A DNA stretch of 64,000 bases from the NCBI RefSeq assembly GCF_040096615.1, contig NZ_JBBMEJ010000003.1, positions 1-64,000 on the forward strand, read 5' to 3'. The translations under genes and the position numbers were made by a program. Positions within the stretch are counted from its first letter, which is position 1. Each line of letters begins with the position of its first letter. Of this stretch, positions 9,484 through 17,901 are shown piece by piece. This stretch comes from Blautia_A aquisgranensis (lineage in GTDB: Bacteria; Bacillota; Clostridia; Lachnospirales; Lachnospiraceae). The notes below the pieces were generated by a model. It worked only from the letters and a program-made list of their open reading frames with translations. It searched no databases and was not told the origin of the DNA.

Positions 9484-10872
9484 CTATGCAGCTCTTTCGG
9501 CATTTTTCATAATGCCGAGCTCTCTTCTGGCAAAAATAACTGCAAGTACGAAAGCAGCAGTATCTGCGATCGGACCTGCGTACATGACACCGTCGATTCC
9601 CATGAAAAGCGGGAAGATGATGATCAGCGGCAGCAGGAAGATCACCTGTCTTGTGAGGGACATGACAATACCCAGCTTTGCCTTACCGATGGAGGTAAAG
9701 AATCCGGAGGACATAGGCTGGATACCGTTGGCAAAGGTCATCAGCATGAAGATCTTGAGATAACGTTCTGCAAACTGGAAGTACAGGTCGCTTCCGTTTC
9801 CGAAGATGCTTACGATCTGATGTGGGAAAAACTGGAAGCAGATAAAAAATATCGTTGCGATCACAGTACATAAGGTCACAGAATAGCGATATGTCTGACG
9901 TACACGGCTGTAATTTTCGGCACCGTAGTTAAAGCCCCAGATGGGCTGGGAACCCTGCGATATTCCGATACAGATAGCCATGAATACCTGGTTGACTTTT
10001 GAGATGATACCAACGCAGGCGATGGGAATATCACTTCCATAAACAGAAGCTGCGCCATAATGACGAAGGATATTGTTCATGACGATCTGGACGGCAGCCA
10101 TGGCGATCTGATTGATACATGCCGCAAGTCCCAGGGAAAAGATCATGGACAGATTTTGCATTTGGGGGATCAGCATGGAACGGTCAAGATACATTTTTCG
10201 CAGTCTTGCGAAATAGAAGATGACCAGTAATCCGGAAACCATCTGTCCGATCACGGTTGCCCATGCAGCGCCCTTGATGCCCCACCCGAATCCGAAGATA
10301 AAAAGTGGATCCAGGATCGTATTGATAATGGCACCGATCAGTGTACAGGTCATGGAGTATGTGGGGCTTCGGTCTGCACGGACCAGATGATTGCCGCCGG
10401 TACTCAGAACATAAAACGGGAGACCGATGGCTGTGATTCCCATATAGTCAATGGCATATGGCATTACATCCGGCGTTCCGCCAAAAAAAGTGAGCAGTGG
10501 CTTCAGGAACAGAAGAACGATCATTGCGATCACTGCGCCGAAGAGCACCAGTGAGGAAAGTCCGGTTCCTGCGATAGAGCTGGCTTTTTTTTCATGGCCT
10601 GCACCCATTTCCAGGTTATAATTGGAGGCACTTCCGATACCAAGGAGAAGTGCTGCCGCTGTGGAGATGATCGTTACCGGAAAAGCGATATTGGTAGCCG
10701 CATTTCCAAGCATTCCCACCCCCTGCCCGATAAAAATCTGATCGACAATATTATAAAGGGCACTGACCAGCATACTGATGATCGCGGGAATGGCGAATTT
10801 TGCGATCAGGCTGCCTACGGGAGCTGTTCCCAGGGGATTCCCAGCCTGAGTGGCAGTTGTCTGGTTTTTCAA
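9484..10872 (-). CDS. MATE family efflux transporter
   Basis: A 462-residue, 12-segment multidrug/toxin extrusion protein with two homologous halves, full length for the family. Typical features are the N-terminal NPLGTAPVGSLIAKFAIPAI stretch and ISQGSQPIWGFNYGA in the second half. The start is TTG 10872, preceded by AGAAGG about 8 bases upstream; no better ATG is nearby. Probably Na+- or H+-coupled drug export. It is convergent with ribU and shares its terminator, so the two are not co-regulated. Confidence 0.9.
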   Translation of the reverse strand: MKNQTTATQAGNPLGTAPVGSLIAKFAIPAIISMLVSALYNIVDQIFIGQGVGMLGNAATNIAFPVTIISTAAALLLGIGSASNYNLEMGAGHEKKASSIAGTGLSSLVLFGAVIAMIVLLFLKPLLTFFGGTPDVMPYAIDYMGITAIGLPFYVLSTGGNHLVRADRSPTYSMTCTLIGAIINTILDPLFIFGFGWGIKGAAWATVIGQMVSGLLVIFYFARLRKMYLDRSMLIPQMQNLSMIFSLGLAACINQIAMAAVQIVMNNILRHYGAASVYGSDIPIACVGIISKVNQVFMAICIGISQGSQPIWGFNYGAENYSRVRQTYRYSVTLCTVIATIFFICFQFFPHQIVSIFGNGSDLYFQFAERYLKIFMLMTFANGIQPMSSGFFTSIGKAKLGIVMSLTRQVIFLLPLIIIFPLFMGIDGVMYAGPIADTAAFVLAVIFARRELGIMKNAERAA

Positions 10873-10999
10873 TTTTTTTCCTTCTTTCTTAGTAGATATT
10901 GCGTAATAAAAGACAGCATTTTTGCAGAAGCAGAAAGGCTGTCAAAGTGTAATTGTACGTTGAGTATAACATTTTTTTCAGATGAGTGAAAGCATAAAA

Positions 11000-11028
11000 T
11001 TGACCTTTCTTCTGAGATGGGCTACAAT
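11000..11028 (+). promoter_or_regulatory. Sigma-A promoter of the NUDIX gene
   Basis: TTGACC at 11000-11005 and TACAAT at 11023-11028 with a 17-base spacer, 49 bases before the start codon. Confidence 0.75.
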
Positions 11029-11077
11029 GTTTTTATGAAATTTCAGCAGAAAATATTTCGGAAGGAGCTTTTTTAAG

Positions 11078-11689
11078 ATGGGTAAGATCAACAGTGTAAA
11101 AAAACTTACAGACAATAAATTCGTGAATCTTTACGGGGTGGATGCGACCAGTGTACATAACACACCGGTTTCTTATTTTGTGGCTTCCAGAGCGAAGAGT
11201 GTAGAAGATATGAAGCTTTCTACAAGGGAGAATCACCCGGATGGCGTGATCATCTACAGTGTTTACGGTGAGAATCATGATAAAGTAGTTCTGATCCGTC
11301 AGTACCGCTACACGATAGGGGGATATATTTATGAATTTCCGGCAGGCCTGGTGGAGCCGGGCGAGGATTTTCATGAGAGTGCAGTGCGGGAGCTTTTTGA
11401 GGAAACAGGACTGAAGCTTGATCCGCTGAAGGTTGATGAGGCTTTTGAGAAGCCGTACTTTACGACGATCGGAATGACAGATGAGTCCTGTGCAACTGTT
11501 TACGGCTATGCCAGCGGTGAGATCAGTGCAGCGGCACAGGAGGACAGCGAGGAAATCGAGGTTGTCATCGCGGACAGAGACGAAGTCCGCAGGATTCTGA
11601 AAGAAGAGAGAGTTGCGATCGTATGCTCCTATATGCTGATGCATTTCCTGAATGAAGAGGAGCCGTTTGATTTTTTGAAGAGGATCTGA
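11078..11689 (+). CDS. NUDIX hydrolase, ADP-ribose pyrophosphatase-like
   Basis: A 203-residue protein with a complete NUDIX box GX5EX7REUXEEXGU from Gly-Leu-Val-Glu-Pro-Gly-Glu to REL-F-EETGL at about residues 91-113. The preceding YEFPAG motif is typical of ADP-ribose/nucleotide-sugar pyrophosphatases. It would hydrolyse a nucleoside diphosphate linked to another moiety in the cytoplasm using Mg2+. The start is ATG after GGAAGGAG. A single-gene transcript, bounded by its own promoter and a terminator. Confidence 0.88.
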   Translation: MGKINSVKKLTDNKFVNLYGVDATSVHNTPVSYFVASRAKSVEDMKLSTRENHPDGVIIYSVYGENHDKVVLIRQYRYTIGGYIYEFPAGLVEPGEDFHESAVRELFEETGLKLDPLKVDEAFEKPYFTTIGMTDESCATVYGYASGEISAAAQEDSEEIEVVIADRDEVRRILKEERVAIVCSYMLMHFLNEEEPFDFLKRI

Positions 11690-11697
11690 GAAAACAC

Positions 11698-11731
11698 AGG
11701 GGGAATCTGCTGATATAGCAAATTCCCCCTG
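11698..11731. terminator. Bidirectional terminator between convergent genes
   Basis: AGGGGGAAT.TGC pairs with GCA.ATTCCCCCT. A-rich sequence lies on the left and a T-containing tail on the right, so it can serve the NUDIX gene and the - strand gene at 11745. Confidence 0.75.
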
Positions 11732-11744
11732 ACTGTTTGTTGAC

Positions 11745-12266
11745 TTACAATTCGACGATCATACCGGTTTCTTTATCATATTTACAATATTTACCGCTTC
11801 CGGAAATAAATGGCTGATAGGTATCGGTACGGGTATCTTTGATATAAACGATTCCTGTGGCAATCATCTCTACCAGTGAGAAACGTTTGCTGAGGCTGGA
11901 GATCCAGCGGTAGGTCTTCTGGTTGCCATCGTCCGCCATGATAAGATTGTAGCCGCCCGGACAGGCCTCCAGTGAAAAATATACCTTCTGTGCCCGGAAG
12001 GATACATTAAATACCTGACCTGTGATATAGTCGGAAAAATTATCTTCCACGAATTTATGGAAAGAAAGCAGATCATAGGTCTTGCCGGTCACTTCATCAG
12101 TGATCTTGTCACCACGTTCGATACGTGCTTTCAGCAGCTTCAGGACTTCGATCGTCCAGTTCACAAAGGAAATACTGCTGTAACTCATGCTCTCCTGAAG
12201 CTGATCGATCAGTTTCTTGGAAAGGACATTGGATCTTGACGCTTCGTTAAAAAGTTCTTCGTTCAT
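11745..12266 (-). CDS. Hypothetical protein, about 173 residues
   Basis: I do not recognise this family. It is a soluble 173-residue protein without signal peptide or membrane segment. The N-terminal half looks helical (residues 1-75); the C-terminal half holds GGYNLIMADDGNQKTYRW and a tail with alternating polar residues. A good GGAGGG site 8 bases before ATG and a consensus promoter upstream show it is a real gene. Monocistronic. Confidence 0.75.
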   Translation of the reverse strand: MNEELFNEASRSNVLSKKLIDQLQESMSYSSISFVNWTIEVLKLLKARIERGDKITDEVTGKTYDLLSFHKFVEDNFSDYITGQVFNVSFRAQKVYFSLEACPGGYNLIMADDGNQKTYRWISSLSKRFSLVEMIATGIVYIKDTRTDTYQPFISGSGKYCKYDKETGMIVEL

Positions 12267-12324
12267 AATATTCCCTCCAGAATTTTATTTCCATGTAGGA
12301 TCTTACGTGTTTTTTGTACCTTTT

Positions 12325-12353
12325 ATTATAAGTCTGAATTGTGCATAAAGCAA
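12325..12353 (-). promoter_or_regulatory. Sigma-A promoter of the hypothetical gene
   Basis: On the - strand TTGCTT (12353-12348), a 17-base spacer and a perfect TATAAT (12330-12325), about 58 bases before the start codon. Confidence 0.75.
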
Positions 12354-12442
12354 TAAAAAAACACACAAAATAAAAACAAAAGCACATAATTGATACAAAA
12401 TTAACAAATATATACGAAAAATGTCAGTATTTCAAATGAAAA

Positions 12443-12478
12443 AGAACCGACATTCCGGGTTTACGAAATGCCAGTTCT
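12443..12478 (-). terminator. Terminator of the URO-D gene pair
   Basis: On the - strand AGAAC.GGCAT pairs (with G-U pairs) with ATGTCGGTTCT, followed by TTTTTC. It lies just downstream of the two URO-D genes. Confidence 0.7.
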
Positions 12479-12504
12479 TCCGTCAGGATTCAATATATTT
12501 TATA

Positions 12505-13497
12505 TTATAATGGAAAATAAATCTTATCAAACTCGCCGACGATCTCAGATACAGCCTCATAAAGACCAGGATAAGTAGTTTCCGGACCCCCCATGGTAAG
12601 TCCCGGAATGATATAGCGAGGTCCGGATGCCTCCAGAAGCTCCTTAAGACCTGCACGGACTTTTTCACGGGTCCAGTCTGCACGGTCATAGATACCGTTA
12701 TCAAGCCCGCCCATGATGGTGATCTGACCGCCGTATTTCCGGATCAGCTCAGGAATATTATTAGTTCCGACGGCACCCTGGAAAACATCAATTCCCATTT
12801 CAATCATTTCAGGAACGAGATCAGCAGCATAGGAATCAGAGTGATGAATGATAACCTCAACACCGTGTGCTTTCCAGTAACCGTAGATCTTTTTGTATGC
12901 AGGAAGAATAAACTCATCAAACATCTCCTTGGAGATAAACAGGCTTCGCTGGCTGCCCCAGTCATCGTGGTGGAAAAGGGCATCCGGATGAACATATTTG
13001 ATCGTTTCTTCTGCAAGAGTGATTTCCCAGTCAGTCAGATAGTCGATCAGTTCGTGCATAGCCTCCGGCTCGTCGTAGAAATTGATCATAGCGTCTTCCA
13101 TACCCATCAGATAATGAAGCTTTTCAAAAATACCACAGAAAACCTTTGCAGTGACAAATTTCTCTTTACGGTCAATGTGGGAAACCTGTTCGATGCAGTC
13201 CTTCCATGCTTCGGGCGGAAGAACAAGATTTGGGGCTTTTACATAGTCACGCCAGTGTGCAACATCCTTGCAGACCTTGTCTTCACCTTCACAGCATGGA
13301 AACGGTCCGGGAACACCAGCTGGGAATTTGTTTTTTACGCCCCAGCCATTGACCCATTCACCGCCGGGAATGATATTTCCGAAGTAGATCGGAAACAGAG
13401 GATCGTTGATCCATTCCTGATATTCATACTGTTTCACGAAACGGTCCGGATGGCCGCCTTTGATTGTTTCCATAAAATTTTCACGAATTGTAAGCAT
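12505..13497 (-). CDS. URO-D-fold protein (uroporphyrinogen decarboxylase/methyltransferase superfamily)
   Basis: A 330-residue TIM-barrel protein of the URO-D family. In gut anaerobes most such proteins outside heme operons are linked to corrinoid-dependent methyl transfer rather than heme synthesis. Recognisable parts: FHHDDWGSQ near residue 175, IIHHSDSYAADLVPEM near residue 212 and GGLDNGIY near 262. The HxC zinc motif of MtaA-type enzymes is not evident: HHSDS stands in its place, so activity is uncertain. Start at ATG after AAGGAGG. It follows a second URO-D-fold gene with a 15-base gap; a PucR-type regulator is divergent. Confidence 0.78.
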   Translation of the reverse strand: MLTIRENFMETIKGGHPDRFVKQYEYQEWINDPLFPIYFGNIIPGGEWVNGWGVKNKFPAGVPGPFPCCEGEDKVCKDVAHWRDYVKAPNLVLPPEAWKDCIEQVSHIDRKEKFVTAKVFCGIFEKLHYLMGMEDAMINFYDEPEAMHELIDYLTDWEITLAEETIKYVHPDALFHHDDWGSQRSLFISKEMFDEFILPAYKKIYGYWKAHGVEVIIHHSDSYAADLVPEMIEMGIDVFQGAVGTNNIPELIRKYGGQITIMGGLDNGIYDRADWTREKVRAGLKELLEASGPRYIIPGLTMGGPETTYPGLYEAVSEIVGEFDKIYFPL

Positions 13498-13512
13498 GGT
13501 AAAAGCCTCCTT

Positions 13513-14823
13513 TTATTTATGTCCGTATGTATACAGTGTCTCAAACATTGCTTCCAGATTTTCGCGTTTTGCATTGTCGATGCAGGCGTTGGTGTCAAAG
13601 ATATATCCGCCGCCAGGTGCACAGATATCGATCAGCTTCTTGGTCTCGTCAATAACCTGCTGTCTGGTACCATGCTCCAGAATATAGATCGGAAGATTAC
13701 CGGAAATAGCAGCAGTACCGCCGAGGATCTTTTTTGCACGGGCCATGTCCGCTGTCTCAAAATGATAGATGACCTTGCCCTTCGGTATATCAGCCAGCTG
13801 TTCCAGACGGGTGTTGTAACGGCCTTCTGTATAAATATATGGAGTAACTCCCATATCGATCAGGGCCATCATACATTTCTTAAGCGGTTTCCAGTAGATA
13901 CGTTCATACTGCTCCGGACTCATAAAGCCGTCCATTCCTTTGTGAAGTGGGAAGAAAACACGTTTTACAGGGAGCGGTGCAAAGCGGAAATACTGCCAGG
14001 ATTCAATCTGGATATCGGCAAGCATATCACAGGCTGCCTCCAGCTCATCCGGATATTCCAGCTGGTCAGTAAGCGTTGCGAGAGTTCCGCGGTAGTAATC
14101 ACCGATGATATCAAACGGTGCCTCGCCTGCACCTGTGAACATTGGTGGGAAGCCAAGATCAGCAAGGCGGTTGGATACGGCATTGGAAGCATCAGCAGCC
14201 TTGGCATCCTCTTCACCGATCTTTGCGAGAAGAGAAAAAGCTTCCTGTGCCTGCCTGGAATAAAGGGAAGCCAGCGGCGTGGTATTCAGAATGATGGATG
14301 GAACGAAACGGATATCAGCCAGACCTTTCAGTGCAGGAAAAGCTCTCGGAATATATTTACGTAGCATAAAACCGGTAAAATCCTTCAGAAGCTCGGGATA
14401 TTCACTGTCATCCATATATTCGTTCTCGATAACCTGATGTGTGGAAAAATCAGGAACGCTGGTTCCGGGACGGCCCGGCCAGTCGATCATGGTGGACTGT
14501 GCCAGCTCATTGGCTTTTCCGCTGGTGAAGCCGGTATGTGTGGCTGCGTCAGGCTGAAATTCCTGATAAAATTTCACCAGAGCTTCGGAGGCAGCCGGAA
14601 AATCATACATGGCGGCTTTGTAAGAGGAGCCTTCCAGGTTATAGGGAAGAGCGCCGAACATGGGACACATCGGGATACGTTCCGGCTCTTTTAAAGCGGT
14701 GGCATCTTCTACCAGATGGATACGTTTTGCAAATTTTTCGGCTGCAGGAGCATCTTTTTCGGATGCACGGACATTAGTAGCAAACCATGAGGAACTTGCA
14801 TCAAAATTCTTTCTATCTTCCAT
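13513..14823 (-). CDS. URO-D-fold protein, larger paralogue
   Basis: A 436-residue member of the same superfamily, with about 90 extra N-terminal residues. The barrel part includes GAGEAPFDIIGDYYRGT, FFPLHKGMDGFMSPEQYER and a C-terminal IDICAPGGGYIFDTNACID that matches the usual URO-D ending. ATG 14823 with GAGGTG 9 bases upstream is preferred over GTG 14835. It is first in the two-gene unit. The two proteins may work as partners, for example in methyl transfer or binding of a methylated substrate. No corrinoid protein gene is in the window. Confidence 0.75.
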   Translation of the reverse strand: MEDRKNFDASSSWFATNVRASEKDAPAAEKFAKRIHLVEDATALKEPERIPMCPMFGALPYNLEGSSYKAAMYDFPAASEALVKFYQEFQPDAATHTGFTSGKANELAQSTMIDWPGRPGTSVPDFSTHQVIENEYMDDSEYPELLKDFTGFMLRKYIPRAFPALKGLADIRFVPSIILNTTPLASLYSRQAQEAFSLLAKIGEEDAKAADASNAVSNRLADLGFPPMFTGAGEAPFDIIGDYYRGTLATLTDQLEYPDELEAACDMLADIQIESWQYFRFAPLPVKRVFFPLHKGMDGFMSPEQYERIYWKPLKKCMMALIDMGVTPYIYTEGRYNTRLEQLADIPKGKVIYHFETADMARAKKILGGTAAISGNLPIYILEHGTRQQVIDETKKLIDICAPGGGYIFDTNACIDNAKRENLEAMFETLYTYGHK

Positions 14824-14933
14824 AACAATGAACACCTCTTTCTTGATTTATTTGTATATTTTAACTATACTTAAATTATATCAGACAATTATTTTTCGTA
14901 TATATCCAGAAGAAACACAGATCAGAAGAAAAA

Positions 14934-14973
14934 AAGGAGGAAATTCGTCTGCACAGACGAAAAAAATAGCATG
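14934..14973 (+). promoter_or_regulatory. Shine-Dalgarno separated from start codon by a hairpin
   Basis: AAGGAGG at 14934-14940 is 30 bases before the only plausible start, ATG 14971. The gap holds a perfect hairpin (TTCGTCT GCAC AGACGAA, 14944-14961). Folding it would bring the site to a near-normal distance. No in-frame ATG, GTG or TTG exists closer to the site. Confidence 0.55.
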
Positions 14974-16452
14974 AAACTGAGTATGGACATTATCGAGCAG
15001 TGGATACGCAAATATGAACCAGTATCTACGATTGTTTCTAATGAACTAACCATAGCAGGAATCCGACTTTTTTCTTATGAAAAGACACCGGATCCGGATT
15101 ATCTTTACATCGGACGGACAGGGGATTTTTTTGAAAGGTCACAGGCCAAGGAGGTTCTGCTTGTACACAGAAAAGATGTGATCAGTCTTCGGACAGAGGA
15201 GATGGAGGATGTTTTTGATATGGTGATGGATGCTTTTGTCTATTATCAGAAGTGGGAGCAGACGATGCTTGCAGCCTTTCAGCAGGCGAATCCGGAGCAG
15301 AAGATCATTGATGCATGCCGGGATATTTTCGGACCAATGTTTTTTACAGATACCAGCCTTCAGGTGACTGCTTTTTCCAGGCAGTATCCGAAAGGAAGTG
15401 TAAACCGGAACTGGGATGATTTCTGGGAGATCGGCACATTATCTGTGGATTCGCTGGTGAATATGCAGGACGGGGAATATATGGAAAGATTGCCCGGAAA
15501 ATGGAACTGTGAGATCTTTTATGAAAAATGTGCAAGCGAATATCCATGGTCCATGATGATCAGCCAGGAAAACAGTGAGCATCAGCTGACAGGGCAGCTG
15601 ACTATCATCAGCAGGGAAAAATTTCATAAATATCAGAAGCACCTGGCGCAGATCTTAAAGCAGGCACTCTGTCTTGTGGCGGGACATGATTCAGGAAGAC
15701 AGCAGGGAACGGTAGCCCAGAGTCTGTTCCGGGATTTTCTGCAGGGGAGACATTTGGATGAAAACGGCTTTCGCATGTTTTATCAGATACAGGGCTGGGA
15801 ACCGGAGCAACCCTGTATTGTGGCTATACTGGAAAGAGAAAATTTGGTTGGACGAAATTATGGATACCAGAGGTGGGTGCTTTGCAGATATTTTCCTGAG
15901 CTTGTGTTCTGTCAGGATCCTGATGGAAATCCCGGGAATATTGTATGCGGAATCCCGGTGCAGGAGCAGATAGCGGCAAAGTCAGAGAACCGATATGGGG
16001 TTTCATATCCGGAAAAATTTCAGGATATGTTGAAAAGACTGGGCTTTCGGATACATTGCAGCTATCCCTTTTCCGGAATCCGCAACATGAGCATTCAGTA
16101 CAAGCAGGCAAAAGAAGCCTGGGAAAAGAAAACAGAGGACTACTACGACTGTGCTCTTGCAGATTTGACTGCGTTATACAGAGATTCCACACTCAGGCGA
16201 CTTGCCATCCATCCGGCTCTGGGAAGACTGCGGGAATATGACAGTAAAAAATCCACGGACTTTTATAAAATCCTGAGAGAATATCTGCGCTGTGAACGAG
16301 ATCGTGTTCTCACAGCAAAGCGACTTTTTGTGCACAAAAATACACTGGTTTATCGACTGAAAAAAATTGTGGAGCTGTTTTCACTGGATCTGGACGATGC
16401 CTATGAGCGGGAATATCTGATGGTATCTTTTCTGGTGATGGAGAATAAATGA
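14971..16452 (+). CDS. PucR/CdaR-family transcriptional regulator
   Basis: A 493-residue soluble regulator. The C-terminal 60 residues form the PucR-type helix-turn-helix (LREYLRCERDRVLTAKRLF, then VHKNTLVYRLKKI), normal for this family. The N-terminal 300 residues are a poorly conserved sensor region, probably GAF-like. It is divergent from the two URO-D genes over a 147-base gap and very likely controls them. Translation may depend on the SD hairpin described at 14934-14973. Confidence 0.82.
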   Translation: MKLSMDIIEQWIRKYEPVSTIVSNELTIAGIRLFSYEKTPDPDYLYIGRTGDFFERSQAKEVLLVHRKDVISLRTEEMEDVFDMVMDAFVYYQKWEQTMLAAFQQANPEQKIIDACRDIFGPMFFTDTSLQVTAFSRQYPKGSVNRNWDDFWEIGTLSVDSLVNMQDGEYMERLPGKWNCEIFYEKCASEYPWSMMISQENSEHQLTGQLTIISREKFHKYQKHLAQILKQALCLVAGHDSGRQQGTVAQSLFRDFLQGRHLDENGFRMFYQIQGWEPEQPCIVAILERENLVGRNYGYQRWVLCRYFPELVFCQDPDGNPGNIVCGIPVQEQIAAKSENRYGVSYPEKFQDMLKRLGFRIHCSYPFSGIRNMSIQYKQAKEAWEKKTEDYYDCALADLTALYRDSTLRRLAIHPALGRLREYDSKKSTDFYKILREYLRCERDRVLTAKRLFVHKNTLVYRLKKIVELFSLDLDDAYEREYLMVSFLVMENK

Positions 16453-16469
16453 GCCTGGATAAAAAACGC

Positions 16470-16521
16470 TTTACAAACCAGTCAGAAAAGGCTATCATTC
16501 TTTTATAAAAGAGTTTATAAA
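16470..16521 (+). promoter_or_regulatory. Promoter and candidate autoregulatory operator of the ROK gene
   Basis: TTTACA (16470-16475), 17 bases and TATCAT (16493-16498). Right after the -10 box come two copies of a TTTATAAAA palindrome (16500-16509 and 16513-16521), a form close to AT-rich ROK/NagC operators. Confidence 0.6.
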
Positions 16522-16532
16522 AGAGGTTCGAT

Positions 16533-17639
16533 ATGTCGCCAAAAGCAGAGAAAAAAAACAATACAAGATCCAGGATCATCAGCTATGTGATCAATAATCA
16601 GAATACCTCAAAGGTGGAGATCTCCAAGAATCTGAACATGAGTATGCCAACGGTTCTTTCCAATGTAAATGAGCTGATCGGCAGCGGGGTTCTGGTGGAG
16701 ACCGGTGAGTATGCGTCAACAGGCGGACGGAAGGCGAAGCGCATAGGAATCAACCCAGGATACCGTTATGCTCTGGGAATTATGATCACAGCCAATCATG
16801 TGGGAATGGCTCTGGTAAATATGGGATATGAGATCGAAAAACAGCAGAGGGTTAGAATGAAATTTTCTCCGGAAGCATCCTACTGTGTGGAGTTATCTTC
16901 CCTGGTAAAAAAATTTCTTGCAGATATGGCAGAGCCGGATAAGCTTCTGGGAATCGGGATATCCATTCCGGGTATCATCAGCCGGGAGCAGCAGCTTGTT
17001 GTGAAGTCCCATGCACTGCGGATTGAGAATTACAGCTTAAGCTTCCTGGAGCAGGCTTTTTCCTGCCCGGTTTATTTTGAGAATGATGCCAATGCAGCAA
17101 TGATGGCGGAGGATATTCACCAGTACAAAGATGCGATCTATCTGTCATTAAACAATACGCTTGGCGGTGCGTTCTGTATTGAAGGGAAACTGTTTGCCGG
17201 ACAGAACCAGAAGGCGGGAGAATTCGGTCATATGATCCTGGTTCCAGGTGGCAGACAGTGCTACTGTGGAAAGAAAGGATGTGCGGATGCCTACTGTGCG
17301 GCCAGTGCACTGACCGGTGATAATTATGAAAATCTGGATCAGTTTATGGAGGTTCTTTTCAGGGGAGAAGCGGATGCCGCAGAAAAATGGTCAGAATATC
17401 TGGATCATCTGGCAATCCTCATTTCCAATCTCAGGATGGCTTATGATATGGATATTATACTTGGTGGAGAAGTCGGTGGATATCTGGCTGATTACATGCT
17501 GCCTCTTGGGGAAAAAGTGATGGAATACAATGGTTTTGATCGGGACATCCGATATCTGAAAAACTGCAGCTACCGTAAGGAAGCATCAGCAGTTGGTGCA
17601 GCGAAGCACTTTTTTAACGAGCTTATAAAAAATATATAG
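16533..17639 (+). CDS. ROK family transcriptional repressor
   Basis: A 368-residue NagC/XylR-type protein. The N-terminal winged helix (about 15-65, EISKNLNMSMPTVLSNVNEL) is followed by a ROK sugar-kinase-like domain with GIGISIPGI, ENDANAAM and the zinc motif CYCGKKGCADAYC. Full length for the family. Expected to bind a sugar or sugar phosphate and release DNA. It lies before a zinc dehydrogenase and a GPH symporter, its probable targets, and has two AT palindromes at its own promoter. Confidence 0.88.
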   Translation: MSPKAEKKNNTRSRIISYVINNQNTSKVEISKNLNMSMPTVLSNVNELIGSGVLVETGEYASTGGRKAKRIGINPGYRYALGIMITANHVGMALVNMGYEIEKQQRVRMKFSPEASYCVELSSLVKKFLADMAEPDKLLGIGISIPGIISREQQLVVKSHALRIENYSLSFLEQAFSCPVYFENDANAAMMAEDIHQYKDAIYLSLNNTLGGAFCIEGKLFAGQNQKAGEFGHMILVPGGRQCYCGKKGCADAYCAASALTGDNYENLDQFMEVLFRGEADAAEKWSEYLDHLAILISNLRMAYDMDIILGGEVGGYLADYMLPLGEKVMEYNGFDRDIRYLKNCSYRKEASAVGAAKHFFNELIKNI

Positions 17640-17670
17640 AAATAAAACAGATCGTATGTCTGTAGTTTTG

Positions 17671-17726
17671 AGGACCTGTAAATACAGTGGATGTTGATAA
17701 GACTGTATTTGCGGGTCCTTTTTTTG
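17671..17726 (+). terminator. Terminator of the ROK gene
   Basis: An 18-base arm starting AGGACC pairs with a matching arm ending GGGTCCT across a 13-base loop, followed by seven T. Confidence 0.9.
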
Positions 17727-17808
17727 TTCGGTCAACTGCACAATAGTAAAAAGTGCATAAAAACGATAAAGCATATTTGTTCAACAGGTAGAATCCTACG
17801 AAACACTA

Positions 17809-17837
17809 TTGACAAATCATCTCAAAAGAATAATAAT
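17809..17837 (+). promoter_or_regulatory. Promoter of the dehydrogenase/symporter operon
   Basis: A perfect TTGACA at 17809-17814 and AATAAT at 17832-17837 with a 17-base spacer; the leader to the start codon is AT-rich. Confidence 0.6.
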
Positions 17838-17901
17838 GTAATTACTTTAATAAAACAATTAATAAAAGATAATATATAACAAAACAAGGAGGAAAAACAT
17901 T

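Noticed and set aside
12841..14364. 507-codon + strand open frame
   Set aside because: It lies antisense across both URO-D genes, has no ribosome binding site and shows Cys/His/Phe-rich composition typical of a shadow frame.
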